64,000 nucleotides of DNA, from the NCBI GenBank assembly GCA_028551475.1, contig CM052361.1, forward strand, positions 11,663,501 through 11,727,500, given 5' to 3'. This document shows, piece after piece, positions 35,053-47,010 of the stretch (positions within the stretch are counted from its first letter, which is position 1; every line of letters begins with the position of its first letter). Below the pieces are notes generated by a model. That model did not search any database, had not been told where the DNA came from, and saw nothing but the letters and a program-made list of their open reading frames with translations. Source of the DNA: Casuarina equisetifolia. Lineage: Eukaryota; Streptophyta; Magnoliopsida; Fagales; Casuarinaceae. The position numbers and the translations under genes are program-made.

Positions 35053-36639
35053 ATGAAACCCATAATTTACAGGTTTTCGATCCCTCAGTCTACATGGAGA
35101 AGAACCCAAAGCTTAGCTTGCAGCCATCTCGTTGATATCCGGAATGCTCATGGACATGAGCATGAACTAGGGACCTTAGCTGATCCGCCCGACAACGTTC
35201 TGTACTGCTCCGAATCAACGTCATTTTTGGCTGCTCTTCAATTGTTCGACGAAGCGTCTGACTTGAGCGTGGTATCTGCGACGGCCATCATTGGGCGCTT
35301 TGCGCGATGGCACCGCCATGAAGAGGCTTTATATCTGTTCTCAAGAATGCTTGCATCGAATATTAGACCCAATGAGTTTACATTTGGTACCATAACTCAC
35401 TCGTTAACTGCCCTGGGAAACCTTAGAATGGGCAACCAAATCCACGCTTGCGCAACGAAGATTGGCCTTCACTCGGATGTTCATGTTGGTAGTGCACTTC
35501 TAGATTTTTATGCCAAATTGAGTACCATCGAAGAAGCTCGAAAAGTTTTTGAAGATACCCGTCATCGGAATGTGGTATCTTACACGACGTTGATTGGTGG
35601 CTACCTGAAAAGGGAGAGGACTGAGGACGCATTCCGGCTCTTCCGAGAGATGCCCGAGAGAAACACTGTTTCTTGGAATGCAATGATTAGCGGTTGTAGC
35701 CAAACAGGGCACAACGAAGAGGCCGTGAATCTTTTTGTCGAGATGCTTGGAGAAGGGTCATTTCCAAATCGGTCAACGTTTCCTAGTGCTATCAGTGCAG
35801 CTGCCAATATAGCATCACTTGGAATGGGAAAAAGTTTTCATGCATGTGCAATTAAGTTCTTGGGTAACCTTGACGTGTTCGTTGGCAACTCTCTGATCAG
35901 TTGTTATGCCAAATGTGGAAACATGGAAGACAGTCTATTGGTTTTCAATAAGCTTTCTGAAAGAAACATTGTTTCTTGGAATGCTGTGGTTTGTGGTTAT
36001 GCACAGAATGGCAGAGGACTAGAAGCCATTAGCTTCTTTGAAAGGATGCAACTAGCCGAGTGTAAACCTAACAGTGTTACTGTTCTTGGACTTCTATGGG
36101 CTTGTAATCATGCCGGCCTTGTTGATGAGGGTTATTCATATTTCAATCGAGCAAGACTTGAAGACCCCAGCACGCTAAAGCCAGAGCACTATGCTTGCAT
36201 TGTCGACTTACTCTCCCGCTCAGGGCGCTTCAGACAAGCCGAGGAGTTTCTTTATGATTTGCCATTCGATCCAGGGATTGGGTTCTGGAAAGCATTGCTT
36301 GGAGGCTGTCAAATTCACTCGAATATGGAGTTGGGGCAGTTTGCTGCAAAAAAAATCCTAGAGCTGGATCCTGAAGACGTTTCATCGTATGTAATGCTGT
36401 CAAATGCTCACTCTGCAGCTGGCAGATGGCTGAGCGTGTCAACGATAAGGAGAGAGATGAAAGAGAAGGGCTTGAAGAGGATTCCCGGCAGTAGTTGGAT
36501 TGAAATCAGAAGCGAAGTTCATGTCTTTGTGACCGGAGACCGAAGACATCCCCAAAAGGATGAAATTTATACGGCCCTGCGGTTCTGTATGGAGCATTTA
36601 AGGGAGGTCAAGGTTTCCAATCTTCATGAAGAGTCTTGA
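35053..36639 (+). CDS. E-class pentatricopeptide repeat protein, probably mitochondrial
   Basis: Intronless 528-aa PLS-type PPR protein. Such proteins bind organellar RNA in a sequence-specific way and act in editing, splicing or stability. Repeats are plain from about residue 80 on: VVSATAIIGRFARWHRHEEAL, NVVSYTTLIGGYLKRERTEDA, NTVSWNAMISGCSQTGHNEEA, NIVSWNAVVCGYAQNGRGLEA. An E/E+ type tail follows (PGIGFWKALLGGCQIHSNMELG, RIPGSSWIEI, VHVFVTGDRRHPQKDEIY). There is no DYW domain, so any editing role would need a partner deaminase. The N-terminus is Arg/Ser-rich and acid-poor, fitting an organelle presequence. It resembles what I recall of Arabidopsis At5g42450. The start is the ATG at 35053; an in-frame TTG six bases upstream is not used. 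A decayed duplicate of its 5' end lies at 33341-33800. Confidence 0.88.
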   Translation: MKPIIYRFSIPQSTWRRTQSLACSHLVDIRNAHGHEHELGTLADPPDNVLYCSESTSFLAALQLFDEASDLSVVSATAIIGRFARWHRHEEALYLFSRMLASNIRPNEFTFGTITHSLTALGNLRMGNQIHACATKIGLHSDVHVGSALLDFYAKLSTIEEARKVFEDTRHRNVVSYTTLIGGYLKRERTEDAFRLFREMPERNTVSWNAMISGCSQTGHNEEAVNLFVEMLGEGSFPNRSTFPSAISAAANIASLGMGKSFHACAIKFLGNLDVFVGNSLISCYAKCGNMEDSLLVFNKLSERNIVSWNAVVCGYAQNGRGLEAISFFERMQLAECKPNSVTVLGLLWACNHAGLVDEGYSYFNRARLEDPSTLKPEHYACIVDLLSRSGRFRQAEEFLYDLPFDPGIGFWKALLGGCQIHSNMELGQFAAKKILELDPEDVSSYVMLSNAHSAAGRWLSVSTIRREMKEKGLKRIPGSSWIEIRSEVHVFVTGDRRHPQKDEIYTALRFCMEHLREVKVSNLHEES

Positions 36640-36883
36640 GCTGGCTTTGGAAGAAGTGACTAGATTGCTTTGAAAGAGAAGGAGCGTTGTGCATTCACCG
36701 ACCCGCGTGCTACGAGAACAACCGCATAGATATTATTTGCTTCCTTTCTTTGCTTCCAACGTACGTTGTAGGCAATTAGTGGTGGGTTTTAGAAGGATGC
36801 CCTTTAAAACCCGCTATGTGATTCCCATTCTACAGAGGATTCTTATTGTAGTCGAACGGCAAAAGCTAGACTGAGAATCATAA

Positions 36884-37127
36884 TGGGCCTTAAGTCGGCC
36901 CATGTTTTTGTTAAAAAACCAAAACGTTCGGCCCATGAACCTTTTCAGCTGTGTTATTATGCCTCTGATCTCTGAGGGAGCCAGCAAGGCCCCGAAACAA
37001 TCAAATTCTCGGGGCCCAGCGATGAGGTTCCGCTCAGGTCTCAACCATAGTTAGAATCGCATCGTCTATCTGGGTTAGCTTCCCACGCCTGGTTTAGCTT
37101 CCAGATCTGCTTCAAGGTTAGGGTTTT
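36884..37127 (+). promoter_or_regulatory. Site II cluster plus telo-box before AFC1
   Basis: Four TGGGCC/GGCCCA motifs occur at 36884-36889, 36897-36902, 36930-36935 and 37013-37018, followed by a telo-box-like TTAGGGTTTT at 37118-37127. Site II elements (TCP targets) with a telo-box are typical of housekeeping and growth-linked plant promoters. They lie 180-420 bases before the AFC1 ATG. Function is inferred. Confidence 0.55.
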
Positions 37128-37304
37128 CAGATTTCCAATCTTTCTCATTCTCGGGGAAAACGGGAACTGCAAAAGGTGGTGCTCCATTTCTTTCATTCTG
37201 GATCGGATCGGTTCGAATCTCTCTTTTTTTGCATATTTTCGATCCGTTTCTACAAATTCATCGTGTCGTCACAAAGAGCAAAATTGGAGAAGAATAAGGG
37301 AAAA

Positions 37305-40300
37305 ATGGAGACCCAGAGGATAATAGAATTCCCGCATAAGAACATGGATAAGCGCCCGCGGAAACGAGCGCGTTTAACTTGGGACATACCTCCTCCTCTT
37401 CCTCCGCCGAAGGTATCAATCTCTCTCTCTTTATCTATCTCTGTAATCTGACTATTGGTGTTTGTGTATGACCTTGGAAATGGCGCAATGTTGTGACCTC
37501 TTGAATGTGAATGCAAGTGACTTTCGAATTTATATAGTAGTTTCTTGCATCTGTAGAAAAGTTCACTCATGATATGATTCTTTCACGAAGTCTCTAATTT
37601 TTCGAATTTTCCATCAATTTTTAAGCTTAAAACAGTTTTTGGTTTTCGTGCTTGCAATAGTTGAAAAACGTTTTGCATCTGGTACTTAAGTAATTATTAA
37701 AGAGCTTTTGCCTTGATTTTCATAATTTTAATTACCCCCAAGATCCTGGAATTGCTACTGGTTGTTTGGATGCGAATTATTGTTGCTAATTTTGATCTTT
37801 TCTTTGTGCAATGCAGGCTGTTCCTCCCATCTATTGTGGGCAGGACTTTGGGGGTGCGGCAATGCCCAATTATGGATATTCTTCGTCTGTGTTTTACAGA
37901 GGGGTGCCTTGCAATGGCTCCCCACCTTGGAGACCAGATGACAAAGATGGACATTATGTATTTGCCATTGGAGAAAATTTAACTCCTCGATGTAAGCTTC
38001 TGCTGCCCATGGTGAAATAAGTATCTGAACCTATGGCAATGTGATAGTCGTTACCTTTTGGTGAAAATGTGTGTTGCACTCATGATATATACTGTTACTC
38101 AGATTGCACTAGCTGGTGCTGCTTGAACAGTTTTTGGTACTAATTCTTAATTCTTGAAAAATGTTGGAGCCTAAAAGTCTATACTACTAGATTTTCTGGG
38201 GTTCAGTATATATTGTTGAATTGAGATTCTAAGCATCCCGTCTGATTAGCTGGAAGTTGATGAGATTCTTTTATAGTTTGGCTTCAGGGTCTCCAACTAG
38301 GATGTAAAAGAAGTAAGGTTCTGAATTTGTTATGATCATAGCTAAACACCTGGCTGGTCCATTTCCAATTTCTTTGCAAGGCATGCTTGATTTACATGTT
38401 TAATCATTATATGTTAGCATGTTCATTCTTTCGGTTATTGTACTTTTATTCAAGGATTGATTCCTGTTTAAGGTTATCTGGTTTCAGAGTTGGTGCTTCA
38501 CAACTTGTTCGCTTGTTACTAACTTTTCTTTTTCCAATTGTACTTGCAGACAGGATTCTCAGCAAAATGGGTGAAGGTCCGTATTTCATTTTCAATTTGT
38601 ATTTTCCTCCTTGCACTATATATTTGTTTTCAATTTGATTAGTCATTTATGAAGCAATATCCTCTATTAGACAGTAGCTTCATATGTTTCCTATTTCTTG
38701 AGTTTTGTTTCTGAAATATTGCAGTCAAATTCTTTTTCCTGCTGTTGAGTTAACAGATTGGTTCCGAAGATTCTGTGAAGTTTATATATTTCATTTGCTT
38801 CTAATGTGCTTTAACCCATTAATTTTTCAGGGACATTTGGTCAAGTGTTAGAATGTTTTGACAATGAAAAGAAAGAATTTGTAGCAATCAAAGTTGTTCG
38901 CTCCATTCATAAGTATCGGGAAGCTGCAATGATTGAAATTGATGTCCTACAAAGGCTTGCCCGGCATGATGTTGGCAGCACCCGGTATGACTGTCATTAT
39001 TATTTTTTTTATTTTTCCTATATTGGTTGTAGAACTTCAAAATGTTTTTGGTATAAGTGGTTTCATTCTTTGCAGTTGTGTGCAAATACGGAATTGGTTT
39101 GACTATCGTAATCATATTTGTATTGTAAGTATTTATTGGTGCTTCTGATTTGATTAATTTGAAGGGACAATGTATGTTCCTTCATGCCTGAATATTCTGT
39201 GAGTTAGAACAACTTGCGGATGAAATTTAAATGGTTTCAACAGGTATTTGAGAAGCTTGGACCAAGCTTATACGATTTTCTTCGGAAAAACAGCTACCGT
39301 TCATTTCCCATTGATCTTGTTCGGGAGGTTGGCAGACAACTTTTGGAGTCTGTAGCATGTGTGTGGACAATTCTTGCGCTATTTTATCTCAATTCTTTGT
39401 ACTTGATACTCAAATGTTTTCAATATCAAGCTGAGATTTGGGATTCAAATTACTTCACTTTTGTATAAAAATATTTACCCATTTTTAAATACAACTAAAT
39501 TTAGTTTTTGGGACAACCATGGAATTTACAATTTTTTATAATTATTTTCGACCCCTGTTGACTCATTTGCTTGTTTCTGTTTGTAGTTATGCATGATTTG
39601 CGCCTTATTCACACTGATTTGAAGCCAGAAAATATTCTTCTTGTGTCCTCTGAGTTTGTCAAAGTGCCAGATTATAAGGTATTGTTTTCTTATTCATGTT
39701 CTTGGTTTCTAGGGATAGCCCTTATTTTGATAACTTTAAAAGGCAGTAAATCATTTATCTGTTCTGACAGTACAATTAACACACTGTATTTAATTACATG
39801 GTGGTTGCACTTAAATTTTCAATTTGAAGGTTTCAATGTTGTGTTTGTTTGGTGCTTGAAGTGACAATATCAATTATTTTTAAGTACTTGCAAATAACAC
39901 GGAATTTGGTTGAGGTGTACTGTCTCTCCTGTTGTCTATTGGCTCTTAAGCATGGTTAAATTTCATGCTTTTAAGCCCAGCCATTGCTGTAATTCAGAAG
40001 TCTGATATTTTTTTCTGATTGTCTAATGCTGCGATTTAAGTATCTATCACGGTCAACAAAGGATGGTTCGTACTTCAAGAATCTGCCTAAGTCGAGTGCA
40101 ATTAAACTCATTGATTTTGGAAGTACAACATTTGAACATCAGGATCATAGCTACGTTGTGTCAACTCGTCATTATCGTGCACCAGAGGTTATATTGGGTA
40201 AATATAATTCCCAACTGTTGTCACGCTTTGGCTCCGGTTCTTCTATATAATACTATCCGGATGATGTTGTAGGCCTTGGATGGAACTATCCTTGTGATTT

Positions 40301-41748
40301 GTGGAGCGTGGGTTGCATACTTGTTGAGCTATGCTCTGTAAGTGCCTCTCTGTCTGTATGGACCCCAACATTTACAATTTATTGGCATTAGATGTGTTAT
40401 GTAAATTGCAACAATAGTATGCCAAGAAGGTTGTTACAATGATAACAGTTTTACTGAACGTTGGTTTTAGAGATTCATTAAGGGAATTTGACGTGAAACT
40501 TGCCATTTATGAAGTATTCTTTTGTAAGCTTTTTCGAAAGTGTGAACACCAAGGGGAAAATTATGATCTTGAACATCTTTGCTAATTTAGTCTCAAATGA
40601 AACGGAGTGTTCACTGCAAGATATGATTTCAGAAACATGGAGTTCATTGAAATGCCTTTAGGGAAATTAGTAATTTCTACAATTGGTTCCGGTTGACCAT
40701 AGTTGTTTATCATGGAATCCTTTCATGCAGCTATAGAGTCTAGTTTATATTACCTCATCTATCCCCCTGTTTAATTTACAAACAGGGAGAGGCCCTCTTC
40801 CAAACACATGAAAACTTGGAGCACCTAGCAATGATGGAGAGGGTTTTGGGGCCAATACCACAACATATGGTGCTGAGAGCTGAGTAAGGAAGACAAGTTT
40901 GTGCTTTCTTCAATATGTTTCTGGTTTTTATATGGATGAAACTCTTATGTTGTGTCCCTGGGCTTTTTCAGCCGCCGTGCTGAGAAATATTTCAGGAGGG
41001 GTGCAAGGTTAGATTGGCCTGATGGTGCAACATCAAGGGAAAGCATGAGGGCAGTTTGCAAATTGCTCCGACTGCCGGTAACTATTCAGAATTTGCAGCT
41101 ACATATTGTTTGTAAAAGTTGGCCTCTAGACATCCTAATTTCTTTCTTTGATTACCTTGGTGTTTTTCTTCGAAAGGCTTACTTGGAGTTCATATAATAG
41201 ATAAAAGCTGTACCTGCATATACCTAGCTATTTCCCAGGCGGTTGGTACTCTACCTTTTCTCTGTAAAAGTGCTGCCCATAATAAACCCTGCTGATGCTA
41301 CCTTTTGTATGAGATTGGCATGGTTAATGATCACAACCTAAGATAAACCCAAAACATGCCGACCATTTGAGTGCTATATTTTGCTCAGTCTTCTGTTTCA
41401 TTCTTTTATACCGTGTGTTTCTGAGACGATAAAACCCCCGGCAACTATGTTTTTCTTAATTACCTGGAGAACTAATTTAGCTTTGTTTGGCCGAAGTTGT
41501 ATATATACAGGCAATGGTTTGGCCTTTTAGTTTTTGTGTCCTTATCTAACCTGCAATTGCACGATTCTTACCTTTACTCTCTGCCACAGAATCTAATAAT
41601 GCAGCATGTTGATCATTCTGCCGGTGACTTGATTGACCTCTTGCAAGGGCTTCTACGTTATGACCCAGCAGAGCGGCTCAAGGCAAGGGAAGCACTAAGA
41701 CACCCCTTCTTTATGAGAGATCCAAGAAGATGTGGCTACCCCTTGTAA
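37305..41748 (+). CDS. AFC1: LAMMER-type dual-specificity kinase AFC1, 12 exons
   Basis: CLK/LAMMER family kinase that phosphorylates SR splicing factors in the nucleus. Exons: 37305-37412, 37817-37991, 38550-38576, 38831-38984, 39076-39124, 39244-39358, 39587-39678, 40041-40197, 40273-40337, 40786-40883, 40972-41077, 41590-41748; total 435 codons, 434 aa, all phases consistent. Kinase motifs: glycine loop GEGTFG (102-107), catalytic lysine K124 in [12 protein letters not shown] (218-225), DFG (265-267), STRHYRAPE and the family signature [12 protein letters not shown] (326-337). The N-terminus has a basic, nuclear-signal-like stretch ([13 protein letters not shown]). The sequence after YK ([28 protein letters not shown]) matches AFC1 and not AFC2 or AFC3. 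It ends RRCGYPL, shorter than Arabidopsis AFC1. Exon 3 is only 27 bases. Genes of this family are often alternatively spliced, so the many small introns are notable. Confidence 0.96.
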
Positions 41749-44700
41749 GTGGAAGCCCTAATACATGTTTAAGTTGAGAACGGGTAATGGATGAGTTGTT
41801 TGTACAATGGCCGTCGTACAATCCTTACTGTATAGTGTTAAGTGTATTTTTCTTTCCTTTGTATGCCCATTTGTTTGTCCTACCGGTTTCGTGGTATAGT
41901 GATCCCAAATGAACTGGATCCCCAGTCATTTGCCCTGAATGCCTCATCACAAAGTTCTGGTTTACTCTGTGATGCTCATTAAGGAAAAGAGTGTTGGTTA
42001 CCTTTCTATGTTGGAGTGCTATGTGTTGTCAAGAGTGCTATTCGTCCCAGATATAAAATTAACAATTCACCGCGATGAATCCAATTAAGTTTAGGGGTTC
42101 TGCAAAGTTTCTGTTGGACGGAAATCATCATTCTTCCCCTTTCATATTTTTAGCGTGCAATTTGGAGGCTACATACGACACGAGTTTCCGTTCTTCGTTA
42201 TTTGAAACTCTCACTGTCCAGTGTTTTACCGTTTAACAGAAAAGAAAACAAAGTAAAAGAAACTCAAAACATTTGATTCTCATTGTTTCATTTCCCTCTT
42301 TTGGTGTCTTTGGGTCATGCGACACGTTTTTGTGGATTAGTGTTTTGGTCAAATTTGTTTGATAAAGATTCCATCCCACCTGCAAATGTCAAATGACAAG
42401 TGGAATGGTCATCTGCACTAACGTTAGTGATAGTTGTTTTTTTTTTTCAATTAAAAAAGAGTAGGTGGTGGAGGCAATCACTTTCACCAAACTTTGGTCG
42501 GGGGGGCGGAAATCTTTCCGTCCTCTGAAAAGAAAGGAGGGGCTCCATCTTTTCCACACTTTATTTCTTTGAAAAAAATACTAAGTATTTTAAATTTTAT
42601 ACAAATTGTTGACATTGGACCATTACCATCTCATACACAGCGGTAATTGCAAGATGAATTTAATACTGTCACCTTTTCGTGCCGGCTCAGCTTTGCTTGA
42701 AGGAAACAACAAAAAACGCTGGGCAGATATCGAAATAAGATCTTCATCTTTAAATATATGATAGACCCGTAAATTTTATTTTATTTTTTTTAAAAAAAAA
42801 AGATAAATTAAATGGCTGGATATATTATGCTCTTTTCTTTAAACTCCTTTTTTTTTTCTGTTGTATTGTTATTTTGCGGTGTTGATACTTCAATTACAAT
42901 GTGGTGTTCTTTCGACATTCTGGAACCTCCAGACTGTTTATGGACACGCCGATCACGCCCATGAAATCATAGCCTTGGAATAGTTAACAAAGTTGCGGCC
43001 TTGTGCCTTTCCGTCAATGATGGGTTAAATAAACAGTAATTCACGTCATTGTCATTTCCAGCTGTGATTCACGATGGAATATTATCAACTCCGTCTAACT
43101 TTAGCAGAAAACCATATTCTAAGCTCCAGGAAGATGATTAAAGTCTACAAAGTAATAATGCTAGGATGCTGTAGGTAATATTATATTGGTAGTTTTCTAA
43201 AGTTACGGACGCTGTAATTTCACGCAAACGAAGAGCTTTCCTTCAATTAATCTCTTGTCGAGACACGCCTTTTCATACAGCAAATCTTGTTAAGAATCCT
43301 TCCTATATAGGAAGAAAAGAGTCACCTAATTTCAAAAGACAACGCCTTCCACATACAAAATCTGACACAAAACCTACAACCCACAGTTATAGAAGTCTCA
43401 CATCACATGAACTTGACGTGGAAATTCTTTCTAAATGAAAGAAAGACTCGTTTATTTTTAAATTGACTTTTCAATACGATTCTACTCTCTAGAAGGAAAA
43501 ATAAAAAGTAAAAATTGATGTGAGGAATCCATGCTGCCACAAGCTATGTATTTTGTTCAGATATGGGGTGATCATGGAGGCAAAATTGGTGACCCTTTTT
43601 GTTTATTTCATTTTCCTTGGTCATGGCCGAAACTGATGTTTGAGATGCAAGCTTGCGTAGATGGATGTCTTGACAAGAAAAGAGGAAGAGAACAAGGACG
43701 AGCTGTTGTGAGTCGTTTTAAATACGGAGCTAATATCGCCCGAAAGGAAGTAGGAACAATAATCAGACCCACATTCGAATTTAGCAGCAAAAATCCAAGC
43801 ACAAAAATGAAAAAGACGTATTAAGAACAAAAGAATCAGTAGCAATCGATTCTGGAAGGCACGATCGGAGTGTAAATGGACACGGGGATCTCATTTTATA
43901 TTTGCCAAGACGACAAGAGCAGAAAGAAAGATGGGATGGACGGTGTTTCATATGGAAGGATCGACCAGGTAATACTTTGACACCGATGATCAAAGATGCG
44001 TCTTGAAAAATAAAGTAGTGATATTGAAATAAATCTTATATTTTATGGGATTTTTTTTTTATGGATTTTTGTGATTTAAAGTCTCGATTTGTTTACAAAT
44101 TTTCTTATGACAACCCAGTTAGATTGTGTTTACATCCCAAACAAGAAAAATACGAAAGCCATCCCCCCCGAAAGGGTGAAGGTTGAGAAGAGGAAGGGCT
44201 GTCAATCATACTCATAGAGGATTTTAATTTAATTTTGCGAAAGTTTTATAAGAGAGTTTAAAGAATTTATATGAAATTACACTTAGTGTGTGTCTCTGAC
44301 TACAAACATAAGATATAGGAGGCAAACTAAAAAAGAATGCATTGTTGTGGTCTCATCCACTTGCTCCAAATAATTTCTTGTTCTTTTTCATGCATCATGA
44401 CCACATTTATCGAATTAAGGTTATCGATTCAATCATCAAACCATGGCTGTTCCTCATTGTTTAAGGTTCATTAGGTGGCCTAATTGTTCTCAATGAACTA
44501 ATTAGTTTCTTATTGAACCATTAGTTGTCTCATTATTTGATTATTGAGACCAAATTATCAGACCTTAATCAAAGACTTAAATCAATTCATTCATTTGGCT
44601 CAATGAACAAACATGGTTCAGTGGCATCATTTGTCATCGTTGATAGTCATTGATACCATTTAGGATCACTAACACGTTCTGATCACAAATATCCCCGTCT

Positions 44701-46219
44701 TTTTTGTTTGTGTTTGAATGTGCTACTCTTGTAGTGTAATATGTCATGTAATACATAAATTTCCGGTAACTTATCTTCATAGAGGTAATGATAATTACAA
44801 ATTGCCATTTGAAGTAAGATTTTACTTCAAATATCTTTTTGGAAACATCTAAAATGTTGATTTGGATCAACAGAAGAGTTAATTTAATAAATCTTCGAAG
44901 TCTCTAACAAAAATTATTATTTAGTTAACATGATCATACTACTATTATTGTTACCATCGTTCATCATAATTTTCAAAATTATCTCACTTTTTGAATTTGT
45001 AAGAAAGTTATATCAACTGTTCCTAAAGTTCTCAAAGTTGCAACACTTAAATCTAGAATCCAAATATTAAGAGAGAATATTCTTAGTATAAATTAAATTA
45101 ATATCAAATATTCTTCCATTAACATTACTTTACAATTATCAATATCAATATATTTTTCAATCACTATCATCATCATTATTAGTGCATCAACCGTTAGTAT
45201 CAACATAATGATAGAATACTATCATCATCACCAAGTTATTTTCTTATGTCAACACATTCTAGTGTATCCATGGGGAAACCAGCAGGTTCTAGTGCTCAGC
45301 ACCTAGTTTTGAAAGCTTCGTTTTGTCCAAACCACCATAACATGGAGTGATCATGTTAAGGACTTCACTTTACAAAATATTATCAAATATTGCATCCCAT
45401 TTCACATTCAAAAAGGTCTCAACAGTCTCTTTCACGATCATCTGCAGAAGAAAATAAAAAAAGAAGAAAAAAATAGTTCTTTTCAGGGGAGGGGTGGGGT
45501 TCTGCCCTCTGATGGAAAGCATGGAAGTCTGCTGATAAAGAATAAAAATCCAAGAGTGTGTCAGAAGCAGGGAAAGATCCTAGAAATAGAGAAATTAACC
45601 CAATTTGAGTCCCACCTTTTCCAGCAAATACAAAAGGCCGAACAAAATTGCACTAAGAAGATAAAACGACAACCGCCCTGTACCATAAAACAACAAACCG
45701 CCCGATCAAAAGTCCGACAAATCCTAATGCTAAGATTTTCTAGAATGGTCGGGATAATTTTCTGTTCGTTTTGAAGATGTTATTTAGATTTTAGTGTCGG
45801 AAATCGCAGCATCCGACGTTTGCCATATCCTAAGGTATCTAAATGGGAGTCTGTAGGATTTGTAAACGTATAAATGAAAACTATGAACTAAGGGATTAAG
45901 GGAATCAATTATAGAAAAGAAAAAAAAAAGAAAACGAAAAAGAAAAAGGTGCGTGCATATTGGACAAGAAAAGGGTGGAACTGAAGGAGCAGCGTGAGCA
46001 AAGACGCTACGGCAGTTTCACGGGCCGTTGGTTCCATGTGGGCCGATACTGTGGGGCCCTATTGCTGCTTTGGAGTCTGTCGGAATGCTGATTTGAGCAT
46101 GTAAAAATGCAACGTGACGGGGGCCCACCATGGCACTGGTACGGTCCACGTAAGAAACAAACAATGACTGCTTATAGAATCTCTTCTAATCCCCTCTCCA
46201 CCAATCATCGTCCTCCTCC
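41749..46219. other. Intergenic between AFC1 and the plant-1589 gene
   Basis: AFC1 3' flank followed by AT-rich DNA. I find no convincing gene: the longest frame (43531-43824 on the plus strand, 97 codons) has no recognisable motif. No tandem array or RNA gene seen. 44.2-45.3 kb is strongly AT-rich. Confidence 0.55.
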
Positions 46220-46324
46220 CACGTGGGAGTTTGGACCCCACATTCCTAGGGACATCATATCATCTACCTTCTATTTTTTTAATTATTAACCAACTGTTTT
46301 AACCTACCCAGCCTTCTTTATAAA
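46220..46324 (+). promoter_or_regulatory. G-box and TATA box of the plant-1589 gene
   Basis: A palindromic G-box CACGTG (46220-46225, extended to CCCACGTGGGA) lies about 94 bases upstream of a clear TATAAA (46319-46324), which is about 200 bases before the ATG. Perfect G-boxes are bound by bHLH factors such as PIFs and by bZIPs such as HY5. This suits a light- or shade-regulated gene. Confidence 0.6.
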
Positions 46325-46521
46325 TTCATCCTTTTGGCCTTCTGGGTCGTATGATCTTTCTCGATTTCCTCTGTCTCTCGTTCCATCTCTATTTTCTTAT
46401 TTTGCTGTCTTATCATCTACTTTTGCTGGAAATTTAGCTCTTTCCTCTTGTTGGCTCTTCATGCTCTCCTAGCATGTGTGTTTTCTGTAGTTACAGGACA
46501 TCGTAGGCATCATCATCAACC

Positions 46522-47010
46522 ATGGAAGACTCGGCTTCATATATACGCATGGTAGGTTTCTGTTGATCATCCAGGCTATCACCTTTATTCCAGGAGTATT
46601 AACCGCGATCTGTAACTTGGGTCGATGCAGGTGCACCATCTGATCGAGGAGTGCATCATATTCAACATGAGCAAGGAAGAGTGCATGGAGGCCCTCTCCA
46701 AGCATGCAAATATCCAACCGATCATTACTTCCACGGGTCGGTCACCTTCCATCGATAAAACCAAAACACGCCCACCTGAAATTATGGCACACACGCATAT
46801 GTGGTGGTACCCATGTTTATATGTCCGTAGAAAAGTTCATCTCACTTATAGGTTTGTGTTACAGTGTGGAAGGAGTTGGAGAAGGAAAACAAGGAGTTCT
46901 TCGAGGCCTACAGGAAAAGCAGGGAAGAAGGGGCAGCTTCTGAAACGGAGAAAAGGCAGAGGATTCACAAGGTGCTTTCTGATTCCTCCAAAAGAAACGC
47001 CGACGACTAG
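46522..47010 (+). CDS. Plant protein 1589 family, RPGE/PEL-like, 3 exons
   Basis: Small 93-aa protein. Exons 46522-46551, 46631-46736 and 46865-47010 join to 94 codons. The core VHHLIEECIIFNMSKEEC, MEALSKHANIQPIITSTVWKE and LEKENKEFFEAY is the defining block of the plant-specific 1589 (A_thal_3526) family. The C-terminus is charged (SREEGAASETEKRQRIHKVL). Members such as Arabidopsis At3g55240 and At5g02580 (PEL/RPGE) cause pale, etiolated-like plants when overexpressed and are reported to repress photosynthetic genes by hindering GLK factors. A similar role here is inference. The first exon is only ten codons and its ATG has a fair context (ACCATGG). An AATAAA-like signal is seen near 47084. 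The G-box upstream fits light control. Confidence 0.88.

Noticed and set aside
43531-43824. 97-codon plus-strand frame with basic composition
   Set aside because: No recognisable motif, no splice partners and no promoter or polyA context; overlapping frames on the other strand are of similar length, as expected by chance.
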